From: Juglans regia
Lineage: Eukaryota > Streptophyta > Magnoliopsida > Fagales > Juglandaceae
Length of the DNA: 64,000 nucleotides
Assembly (NCBI RefSeq): GCF_001411555.2
Contig: NC_049905.1
Span: 310,001-374,000, forward strand
Direction: 5' to 3'
This document shows, one piece after another, positions 1-12,000 of this stretch. Position numbers and translations under genes: made by a program. The notes under the pieces were generated by a model, which was not told the origin of the DNA, made no database searches, and was given only the letters and a program-made list of their open reading frames with translations. The stretch's first letter is position 1, and each line of letters begins with the position of its first letter.

Positions 1-3000
1 TCTCTTTCCAATTGCATCTTTACCCAACTTTTTCAATATCCAATTAGCATCCATGATCTCATCCATCAAACCGCTTTCATTAAATGATGATTTCTCCAAG
101 GGAGATGGTCTCCTTCTTTTTGACCTTTGACCCTTGATAGAACTCTTCTCTTCCTCAGGTTGAGGAGAATTCTGGTTTTCAAGAGTGGGTTTCTTAAGTT
201 TGAACTTCAGCAAGGATTTGATATCTTTTGTCAAATGTGAACCGGTTGTCTGGCCATAATCTTCATTGCATTCGTCATACTTCTCAGACCTTTCTGCTGG
301 CTTCCCCAACAATTCCTTGCTACCTCTTACTTCACCTAAGGACCTTGCTGCAGCCATGTTTCCTTCACTGTTTCTCTTTCCCAATAACATTCGTGTACAC
401 TCTTGAGTAATACTTTCATGTACCTCAGCACCACCTCTGCCAAATTTGATATTCACATCAGAAGTTTCAGGTTTAACTTCTCCCAATTTTAGGAAATTTC
501 CTTCTTTCCCGGCAACCTTCAAAAGTTTCAATTGGCCAAAGCCATCAGTTCTGTCTCCTGCCAATTGCAGAGTTCAAATGAAGTTTTTAGTGCAACTTAA
601 AATAAATATCAACTTCATATATTATTGTAAATTTTTTTATAAGTATATATTATTATTGTAAATTAGAAGTGGTTTTAGACATAAAGAGTGGGAGGATCAT
701 ACTTTCAGTGGATGAAAAAGTCCAAACAACTCCTACCTCATCACCAAGTTTTGCAGTGCCAAAATGTCTATCCAACATCAATTTGTCAATCAACAAGTCA
801 TCCCAAAACAGATACATACTACAATTATCATCTTTCAATACACAGAAAATTGTAGTTTATAGAGAGAAAAAGTTAAACTCATTATATTAGAAACATGCAT
901 TTTGCGTTCCCCAACATCAATTTGTCAATCAACAAGTCATCCCAAAACAGATACATACTACAATTATCATCTTTCAATACACAGAAAATTGTAGTTTATA
1001 GAGAAAAAAAGTTAAACTCATTATATTAGAAACATGCATTTTGCGTTCCTCCTTGATCAGGCTAAACAACAGAACCAAAGAAGCAAGAGCCTTGAAGATA
1101 ATTTTTTTTTTATAAGTAAAATGAAAATTTTATTGATAAGAATGAAGTAGGCGAAGCCTGTGTAAACAGGAAGTAAACAAAGAACACCTAAATACATTCT
1201 AGGAAAGAGCTTAGAAAATAATATTTGAATAAACAAGTTGCTGAAAGTAAAATCACTCAGTAAGTCGCTTTATTAGATAAAATGTGGAAGACAACAAGCA
1301 AAGGAAAAGATTAAAATAAGCGAATAGGTTGAGAATGATGCAGGTCAGGCGTGGGAATATACAATCATTATAGCTGCCATTCAATATCAGTTTTTGCATT
1401 TTTAAAGTAATAGATAATTGTTCCTCCACACCCCAACTCCGTAAGGAACCGGCCTCATTTAAATGCCATCCAACCCACATGCTACCATATTGTATTATTG
1501 ACTAACCATTTGCTACTTCATTCCTTTAAATGAATGACCTTATACTCCGAAATGAATAGCCAAGCTTACAATTGGAGCCTCTTGGAATCGTTACAAATCA
1601 CAAGAATTTCTACCTCCTAAACAATGTGGAATCTCAGTCACTACCCTACAATACTCAGTCTGGGATATTTCAATCTCCTAGCTAAAAATCTCTGAAGTTC
1701 TCATCAGGCCTTTTCATTGTAAGTGGCACAATACAAATTCCACTCTTCTAGTTGAGGATTGGCTCTAATACCATTTATAACAACCCATGAATATCCCAAG
1801 CCACAACTGACCTTATACTCCAAAAAGGCTAGCGAAGATTAAAATTGGAACCCCTTAGATTCATTATAAACCCCCTAGAATTTCTCTCTCCCAGGCAGTA
1901 CATTATCCCATTCTCTACCCTCCAGTACTCAATCTAGGATATTACATGTGAAATAATCAATTTATCTACATTTCTTGGTCCCACGGCAAACCTAATAACA
2001 AATCCTCATGCACCATAGCAGATATCATACACAATATTTCATTAACAATGATTTAAAAAATGGAGATACAAGATTCCCTTGTGAGTTGTGCAAATCACAA
2101 TAACTATTGAAAAATCCTTTGAAGTATCATTCACCAATACCAAGAATCAAATGGAAGACATCCAATTGAATTCTCTGGTTATATTGATAAGTATACTAAC
2201 TCTCATAAAACTACACAATGTAATCACTTATCTCAGATTGATAGAAGAAACTATACCATTCACAGACAAAAAATCAATAAAACTACTCTCCTCTTAGCAT
2301 GATTATCAATGCCTTTTCCTAAAAACAGGAAGAAGAAAGACGAACCATATCAAACTCAGCAGCAATAAACAAATCTTGTGCAATACCTACAAATCCCAAT
2401 CAAACACACACACACACAAGCGCGCGGCTATCCTCATATCATAACAATCATCCCTGTCTAACAATAATTATGATAAAAAACTAGAGAAAACAAAATTCTA
2501 AGTGGTATACATACCTTTAGGGGTCATCAGATCTTTTTCTCTTTGGCAGCTTGAAGCATCTGACATAGGAGAGTCGGTTACATTTTTTTTTCGGGGACCT
2601 AAACTTATAACTATCTTCTTCCCTCTCACATCTTTTGACTTACAAGAATGTTTTCCAAAGTCTTCTCCAGTATCTAAACCATAAGGCTTAACATTCTCGA
2701 GTCGAACAGCTCTGGGGGCCCTATCTTCATCATTCACCATCACGTCATCAACAAATTTGTGTTTCATAACACCTGGCTGATTGATTGAGCAAATCCCTTT
2801 GCTATGATTCAGACTTCCAGCCACAGGAAAGGAATCCCTTTGTAGACCTTCCTTTCTGCAGGACAGCTTATCATCATTGTTGTTGTCATCCGAGCTGTAT
2901 CCAAAAGATTGGGCATTGTTGTGTCCTTCAAAACTCTCCTGATATTCTAGGTTAATGACTAAAGGTGCCTCATATTCTTTTTTCTTGGCATTCTTTTTAT

Positions 3001-6000
3001 TCAACGATTTCTTTACATAATCCTCGGTCTTTTTTGGTGACTTTTCAACCAACCCTTTAAGAGAAAACTTCAAGGACCGTCCAAGTTCATTCTTCATTCT
3101 CATAGGACCATTTTCTTCGTCATCTGAATAAAGTGAAATAGAAAATATTTCTTCTTGGGTTGGCAAACCTGCAGCAGCCCTCAAGCTAGAAATTAAATCA
3201 CAATCAGCTTCATCTCTTCTTCTCCAAAGCTCCCGAATAGCATCCTCAATACCCTTGACCTGACATATAGAAATTTTTAGTTACAAAAACAACAGTCAAA
3301 TGCAAGAACCCCCAAACCAAAACCTGATAACAAATGGAAGAATGCACTCTCTTTTTAACCAAACCTGATAGCATTCCCCACGACATGTGGGGCATTTATA
3401 CTGAAGATTTCCATCTACTTGAAACTGCCGATATTTTTCATCACTGTAAAACATGGTTCGCCAGTTCAGAGCTAAAAAAAAATAGCTACTTTTTAAAAAT
3501 TGAATTATTTTCAAAGACATTTACTATTGCAACTAACCTTTCCTAATGATCTGTCCCAGGAAACCAGCAAAAAAACACAATAGCACAGAACAAACATAGT
3601 TGGTCCATTAAGAACAGAGGCAGAAATGAACCTGATGTTATCACACTGGCAATGCACCCAGTGCTGGCAAACATCACAGCAAACCATTGGTGTTGATTCT
3701 GAATCTCGATATACCTACAAAATTGGACCAACACAACTAAGTCAAGTTCCTTTTTTATGGGCTGGGGGGGGGGGGGATCAACTTTCTCCAAACTCTCATG
3801 GCGCAGAGAGAGAGAGAGAGAGAGAGAGAATAACAGATTTTAAACATTAATGAACCTTTAATGTTTAAAGGTTCACAACACTCTCCTTGCCATTTTCATT
3901 GGCGGAGGACGTGTAAATTGAACTAGAACTCATGTACTACATTCATGCATACAACTGTTGAATGCACTTTGTCATAATCATCTCACTAAAACCATTAAGT
4001 GTGCATTATACAACCAATGCGAAATATGCAAATGAATCATGTAAAGGAACTTCAAAAGGACGATAAATATCAAGAGCATAATCGAAACCTTTAAACAAGC
4101 AGGGCAATAGTTCCCCTTCGAAAATAATCTTCCACATGCATCGCAGCAAGTGTAACCTAGAAACCACCTGTAAATTTAAAAAGCAAATCATGAATCCATA
4201 GTGTATAGTAGACCCTGTACTCAACTCCAAAATAGAAGGGTGAACTGGTCTTTACTTTCCATCTATTTATTTGCTAGCTAGAGTTTGGGGGTGGAAAGCA
4301 TGGTAAAAATATCTAAAAGTATTTTGAACAGCTCTTAAAAAAATTTTTAAAAAAAATGAAAGATTGAAAGAAGCATCATGAATATTAAATACACATTTTA
4401 TTTGGCGGTACAAATCCAGAACCACACTCCAAATCCAGGCTGCACAACCAGTAAAGATAAGTATTTAAATTACTAAAAGTGCAAACAACAATAAGCTGCG
4501 TCAATGTTTTTTAATGCCACGTCCATACAGAATTGAAGCACTGCACCCATTGCTTATGGATAGGGACATGCAATTTGATTTAAAAGACCATTAGCAAGCT
4601 GTGTTAAGCTCTTATATACTAGTCAATAGAGCTACTGCCATAAGCTCATTAAATATCATGAGCACTAAATCTCAATGAATATACTTTTTTCCCATTTTTT
4701 GTACATTAAAGGTAGGACACAACTAAACATAGTTCTAGAAGGCCTAATGATCACGAAATAGTTCCCAGCACCCAACATTGACACCCTAAGCACTTCAATT
4801 CAGTGCACAACACTATAACAATCAATTAAATATCAAATGCATATAAAAGAGTCTGTTATCATGTCTAAGAATAATTTTTTTTATAAGATAACATTTTATT
4901 AATATAAGTAAATAGGCATAGCCTAAGTACACAGGAGGAATACAAACAGCATATCACATCTACGAATCAATACCTCACGCTTAAGCCATTTCCAGGGGCA
5001 ATTGAGCCACAGCTGTGACACCTTGTATGCCTCGGGCACAAATAAGGGCCAGAGTTGACATTCTGCACTATTCACAAGCATAAGCAAGCTTTTAACTAAG
5101 ATATAGAATCTTGAGAACAAACAATTTACACTCACCTTGTGAGAAGGCTTTTGGCAGTAACAATGGTGAGCACCATCGCACCTTTTACAGAACATAAATT
5201 TGTTTGGGTCTCCTGTTTTTAGGCATACCTGGAGAAAGTAAAAGGCAAAAAAAAAAAAATGTGATACACAAGATATCAATTATAAACAGGGAAAACTAGG
5301 TGATACCAACCAGATATGCAGGAGCTTGCCGAGTAAAGTTATAATGTAAATGCAACTCCAAGGGGAAAACGCTTTACAGCCAATAAAAAAGGCTAACCTT
5401 CAGGTATTCCTATTATTTATTGACAAAGTTTAGATTAAAAAAAAAAGATCCCAAGAAGCTACAAAAGTTGTAGTCCTACTCCTGACTCCTGACCTTACTT
5501 TGATTGCTTATTTCTCAAACCCATAACTGATATTTCTGTTGATTCTACTCATAGGCAGCACACAGTACAACATAGAAAAAAAAATGCATCATATCATATA
5601 TCTCCTACAGCTTATTATTATAATAATTTGATATCCTTGAAAGTCCATAGCTGATCTCTGAATATGAGTTTAGGCAAGCATATTGAGAAGAAAGCAAATT
5701 TAGCTGAATGGAAAGTGCTTACTAAAAGCTTGATCAGTAGGAATCCCACAAATGTTATGGTGCACTAGCTTGATCATTTGAATACTCAGGACATCAGACC
5801 TTCTATAATTAAGGGGCCCATACTTGTCGTTTAGCTACATTTTTTGCAGGACTGGCAGTCCTTCATCGTGAGGGAATCTTTGCTAACACATCTAAAAAAT
5901 GGCATTCGATCAGTTTTTCATTCCCAATATACCAACATTAGAACAACCACTAAAGACATTTCTCCGCCACAAATTAAATTAGTAAAGCTTCCTGTAGCAC

Positions 6001-9000
6001 ATCATCATTCTTCCAATTAAATTCCTATGCTTGGGCAATACCAACCCAGAGGGGGTCTGTCCATTTCCAATAAATCAAGCCCGTCAGTTCCAAATATAAC
6101 TTGAGAGTTTTAGATCCCTCGCCCCCCTTCTGTTGCAAGTAGAAGAAATTTAGAATGCAGGTCACAGCTAGACAAAGTTTCCTTAGGAAATTTAGGCTTT
6201 GTTTGGGTGCTGAGATGAGATGAGAAATTCTCAAAGATTTTGTATTCATAGAAATAGGCAAAGCCCAAGTACAAAAGGAAGTATACATGAAAAACGCCTA
6301 GCTAGAGGTTACAATAGAAAGAACAAAGTCATGAACACTAAGTCCGTTACAAACTATAGCTAAGTCCAAAAGACCAATGACTTAAAAAAAGAAAACTTTA
6401 AGCTCATCCATTGTTCTCTCTTGATCATCGAAACATCGAGCATTTCTCTCCCTCCAAATACACCAACACAAGCATATTGGGACTAATCTCCAAATTGCCG
6501 CTATCTGAGAATTGCCGTATAATGCTCTCTAGCTTGTGAGGAAATCCGCCAATCTGCAAGGCATGACCCAAGACAATCCGACCCTTGAGAAAAAATCATC
6601 CCATATAACCTTGGCCACCTCGCAATGTAAAAGCAGATGATCAACTGACTCTCCATGCTTCTTACACATACAACACCAATCTAGGACAATAACCCGTCGT
6701 TTCCTCAAATTATTCGTAGTGAACATCTTGTCCAAAGATGATGTCCAGACAAATAAAGCTGCTTTTGAGGGAGCTTTCATCTTCCATATACTCTTCCACG
6801 GGCACATAGACAATCCGGAGTTCGTGAGCTTTTGATAAAAAGAACTGACAAAGAAAATACCTTTCTTAAAATGATTCCAAAGCATCTTATCTTTGATGCC
6901 CCCTAGAATACTTGCGGAATATAATGTCGCAAAGAACTCCGTAATAGACTCCAACTCCAAATCATGAGCTGCCCTAATGAAGTCAATATTCTATTGAGGG
7001 GTGCCATTTGAAACGACCAGAAGTTCGGCAATCGATGCCTCCTTTACTCTAGCAAGCACAAAGATGGCAGGGAAGGTATCTCGTAGACAAAGGTTACCAC
7101 ACCATATATCAAACCAAAAACGGACACGCGAACCATCGCCTATAATAAAATGTTCATGTTCTCGGAAGTTCCCCCAAAGGCTCCTAATATTTTTCCACAA
7201 ACCCACTCCATGAGTGCCTCGTACCTCATTCGAGTACCATCCTCCCCAAGCTTCCTCAAACTGTGAGTCTATAACAAACTTCCATAAGGCCTCCCTTTCA
7301 TTTTGGTACCTCCATAACCACTTACCCAAAAGAGCTTGATTGAATTTCATCAAGTAGCGAATCCCCAACCCTCCTTCAGAAATTGGGGTACAAACTGTTG
7401 ACCAATTAACCAGGTGGAATTTGAACTTATCCCCCAATCCACTCCTTAAGAAATCTCTTTGTAACTTCTCAATGCGGTTAGCCACCTTAGTGGGAAGCGG
7501 GAACAAAGATAGAAAATAAGTGGGTAAGCTTGAAAGAGTGCTTTTAATCAAAGTCAACCTACTGCCTTTCGACAAGTAAAGCCTCTTCTAAGCTGTCAAT
7601 TTGCGCTTCACCCTTTCAACTACATCATTTCAAATCCTTTCGGATTTAAAAGAAGCACCCAACAGTAAGCCAAGATACTTCATAGGAAGCGAAGATATCT
7701 TGCATACCAAGGTAGTAGCTAAAATCTCCACATCGGGAACAACCCCCACTGGCACTATTTCCGACTTTGCAAGGTTGATGCTCAAACCTGATACAACAGC
7801 AAAACAAAGGAGTACTACCCTCAAGGCTTGGACTTTGTCCAAGGTGTGCACCACAAAAGATAAGCATGTCATCAGCAAATAACAAGTGAGAAATGTTGAG
7901 AGCACCATTCTCCACCGAAAAACCATGCAGTAACCCACCGCCTACCAGGCTCTCAATCATCTTGTTAAGAGCTTCCATGACAAATAAAAAAAGTAGAGGA
8001 GAAAGCGGATCTCCCTATCTTAGGCCACGAGAGGAGTTAAAGAAACCCACCGGTGATCCATTTACCAAGATAGAGAAACGAGCTGAAGAGATGCAAAATT
8101 CTACCCACCCCCCCACCCCCAAAACCACATCTTCCAAGTAAGTAAAGAAGGAAACTCTAGTTGACATGATCATATGCTTTCTCCATGTCTAACTTACAAA
8201 GTAGCTCGGGTTCTCTAGACTTCAATCTATCATCCAAGACTTCATTTGCTATAAGTACCGAGTCAAGGATTTGTCTACCTTTAACAAAAGCATTTTGTGG
8301 CTTCGAGATTAGCTTTTCCACCACTGAGCTTAATCTATTTGCTAACACTTTAGAAAGAATCTTGTACATCTCATTCACAAGACTAATGGGGCGATAGTCT
8401 CTCGCATCCCTAGACCCCACCTTTTTAGGAATGAAGGCTAAAAATGTGGCATTGAGACTCTTTTCAAATCTAGCATTAGAATGAAATTAATGAAAGACTT
8501 GCATAATATCTTCATTGACCACCTCCCAACAAACTTGAAAGAAATCCAAAGTAAACTCATCCGGACCGGGAGCCTTATCACTTGTCATACCTCTAATAAC
8601 ATTACCCACTTCCTCTTCTGTAAATGGCCTTTCTAACCACCCTGCACTCTGCTGGTCTAATGTTGAAAAAGACAAATCATCCACTCTCGGTCTCCAATTG
8701 TGTTCTTCAGTTAAAAGTTGTTGATAGTATTGTTCAGTGTGGTTTTTGATTACCATCTAATCTAAAGAAGCTGTCCCATCTACCATCAATACATCAATAG
8801 CATTGTTCCTCATGTGAGAGTTAGCCATCCTATGAAAGAATTTCGTGCATTTGTCCCCTTCCTTAAGCCAAAGTACCCTTGATTTCTGTCTCCAGGAAAT
8901 CTCCTCCATCAAAGTAACCCTTTCAAGATCAGCAACTACTTGATTCTTGCGAATTTTATCAAGTTCTGAAAGGGTTCTGGCCTCCTCCTCGCGTTCCAGA

Positions 9001-12000
9001 CCCTGTAGTTCCTCCATAAGGGAGCACTTCTGTTGAAGCACATTACCAAAAACTTGTTCATTCCATTGCTTCAGGTCTTGTTTCAACGCTTTCAACTTTT
9101 TTGTCATAATGAAGCTTGGAGAGCCTTGGAAACTATAGGAAGTCCACCATTGTCTGATCCTGACAAAACCATCAGTTTTAAGCCACATATGCTCAAATTT
9201 AAAATGCATTATACCCCATTGGAAGCCTCCACAATCTAAAATGATGGGGAAGTGATAGGAGCATAAACGGGATAATCTTCTTTGAGCAATATCCGAAAAA
9301 TGTGGCTCTCAATCGGGAGTCAGCAAAAATCTATCGATCCTCAACCAAGATGGACAATCACGGTTGTTGGACCAGGTAAACGTGCCTCCTGATAGTGGAA
9401 TGTCCATGAGCTCTGTTCTGAAATGAAATCAAAAAAATCTCTCATGGCTGGAGTGATGTGAGAAGCACCCAACCTTTCGCTTGGAAAGCGAGATGTGTTA
9501 AAGTCCCCCCAATGCAACTTGGTAGCTCCCAACAACTAATGACTCCCACCAGTTCTTCCCACAAAAACCTTCTCCCCGAATCAATATTTGGCCTGTAAAT
9601 ACCAGCAAATGCCCATTTGAAACCATCTTCAAGATTAACAAAGGAGCATGCAACCGTGAAATCACCCATACACTCCTGTACCCTTTCAACTACCCTTGTG
9701 TCAAACATAATTAGAACTCCCCCAGAAGCTCATTTTTATGGTAGATAAGACCACCTGACATATTGTCCTCTCCATAGGCTACGAACTATTTGTCTTGAAA
9801 TAACTTCCAACTTAGTCTCTTGTAAGCATATGATGTTTCCTTTCCATTTGGCGAAGTAAATTTCTGACTTGGAGCCACTTATTAGGATCGTGCAGCCCCC
9901 TCACATTCCAAGATAATATTTTTGGCTTCTTGGGACAACCATTTTACCCCTCCCCTTACAACGCTCCCAAGTAAAGCTCTTCTCACCCCCATCCTCTTTC
10001 ATTGCCCATGTTAGCCTTTTGAGTTCTCTTTCCCTTTTTTTGGCCGAAACCAATGATTGATCGGACTTGGATTAAGCATTTACAGCCTCTACAGCCTCTA
10101 CAGCTGTAAGTAGGGCCATAAATTTAGCTTCAAAATCCCTGTAAAAAATTCCTACCATATGCTTAATGTCCATCGCTCTCTGGATAACCCAATCTGACAC
10201 ATTGGGATGAAAGGAATTGAGTGGAGTAGGTTCAACCTCCCCATCCCTATTAGCTGTAAACATAACCAAAGAGCCAGAATTTTCGAAAACACTGGGCTCT
10301 TCTACCCAACCCAATTTGATCCAACAACTGGACCAATTCCTTCGCCGCCAAGGGGACAGGAAGCAACCCAGAAGGTGACAGCGTCACTGTCTGTGTCACC
10401 ACCAGACTCGAGAACTTAGCTAAAACACTGTCTATCTGTGCCGATGCATACACACCACACTGTGACAACACCAGTAGTGGTTTCGCCGCCAGAGCGTCGG
10501 GTGAAAGGCCAGAGCTTGCGGCGACCAAGTCTCTTCCACCTCAATGGGTGGCGGCCCACCCATAAGCTCCCCATGCTCCGACAAAGATTGCGCAGGACAA
10601 ATGGCTTCATCGGGGGCTTGGATCGCCGACGCATGTGAAGCCGTCTGATTCTGTACCAACTCCGGCGCCGAAATGAACCTACACAAGCTTGGGTTTGCTT
10701 CTCTAGCCTCTGCCGACACACTCCCAACAACCCCAGAACTCGCCAATAAAACTTCCCCCATCTACCCCTCTGGGATGCACGGCATATTCTGTGCATATTT
10801 CGGAGCTAAAAAACAGCTCACGGCACTACTTAGAATCGGCTCAAGAGCTCTAATCCCTACTGACGCCAACTCCAGCACCCCAGACCTTGCCAACGATCCC
10901 ACCACCGCCTCCGACAAACCCACCACCGCCTCCATCGACCCCTGACCCACCGCCAAAGGTGGAGGTTGAGGCCCACACGACGGTGGGGTTTCACTAATAG
11001 CAACCCTATGTCTCCAAGCAGACTGGGCCTGAGAGGCAGGCTGGGCCTGCGAGGTGGGCCACTTGAAGACTGGCCTACCTAGAGACTGGGCCTAAAAGAC
11101 GGGCTAGGCCAACTTGTTGGACCACTGGACATTCAAAGGCCACACTCTTGCCCTTAAGTCCAAAAACAAAAACCGGCCCATTTAAAGAGCCTTCTCCCTC
11201 TGCAGACCCTCCTCAACGCTGCGTTTAATAATCCCCATATTAAAATGCAAAAACCCCACTTGCGTCTACATCTCAGACAAAGCATGCAACAGATTTGCCA
11301 AACTTGGCCTCGACAGACTCCTGCCCAAACTTGCCTCTTCACAGAGCCGCATCTTCACCAGAGAGGAAGAATAGCCTGTCCCCTATGCAGGTTTTGGAGC
11401 TCGAGACAAGGCCTCTCTGTACGAAGAGAAGGCCTGGTACCCCTGCGGTGGAGAAGGCGTCCAAGGGTGGCTTCCTCTATTATTCCTTCCCAAAACAGAG
11501 GAAGTTGCAGAAATATCCTTCAATAACTCACCAAAATTCCTCCAACCTACCCCATTCCTCCCTTCCGGTATCGCCAGTAAGCCGCGGCATTTCTCTTGAC
11601 CAAACTCCGATAAGGAGAAAAAACTCCCATAAGAGTTCCTCTGCCTTTGAACCACCAACACCTAAGAACCATTTCTACGCGACCTGAGGAAAATAGAGGG
11701 TCCCTCAAAAGCAAGACCTTCCTCCACCATGGTTGCCAGCCATCCCAACGAGTCTTTATCAATGAAAATGCGATTCACAACACGACAGCTGCTTTTCGTG
11801 ATTCTCCACCACCTTACATTCACCTTCTTAAAATCAAAGAATTTTTTATCAATAATAACATTCCTACTAGTCCCCATCACAAGACCACTACAACAAAGAA
11901 CTGAGAAGAAATTGAGCAAAAACAACACTGGTCTCAACCACCGTTAATGGAAGAAACACCAATGAAAATACACAGCATTTTTCCTCGAGTGTACGAAGAG

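Larger units (their letters stand above)
558..2514 (-). other. Intron 10 of the PHD gene
   Basis: About 2 kb without coding signal between exons 10 and 11 of the PHD gene. It holds a 139-bp tandem duplication (772-1049), a LINE 3' tail (1099-1190) and a short CA run (2404-2418). I see no further exon that would fit the reading frame, but a small one cannot be excluded without transcripts. Confidence 0.6.
6230..11990 (-). mobile_element. L1-type non-LTR retrotransposon, near full length, inactive
   Basis: About 5.8 kb in sense orientation with the host gene, inside PHD-gene intron 4. Order on the minus strand: ORF1-like nucleic-acid-binding protein (11937 to about 10070), endonuclease (about 9990-9340), reverse transcriptase with [12 protein letters not shown] and FADDMLIF (8420-7650), then a C-terminal zinc-binding (zf-RVT) module containing [13 protein letters not shown] (6960-6529). 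The 3' end carries the same GCCTATTTCTATGAATAC tail seen in other fragments here. Multiple stops and frameshifts show it is dead. Boundaries are approximate; no target-site duplication was resolved. Confidence 0.85.

Noticed and set aside
653..838. 61-codon minus-strand frame next to the PHD-gene last exon
   Set aside because: It runs through the tandem duplication, and no splice junction joins it to the PHD gene in frame.
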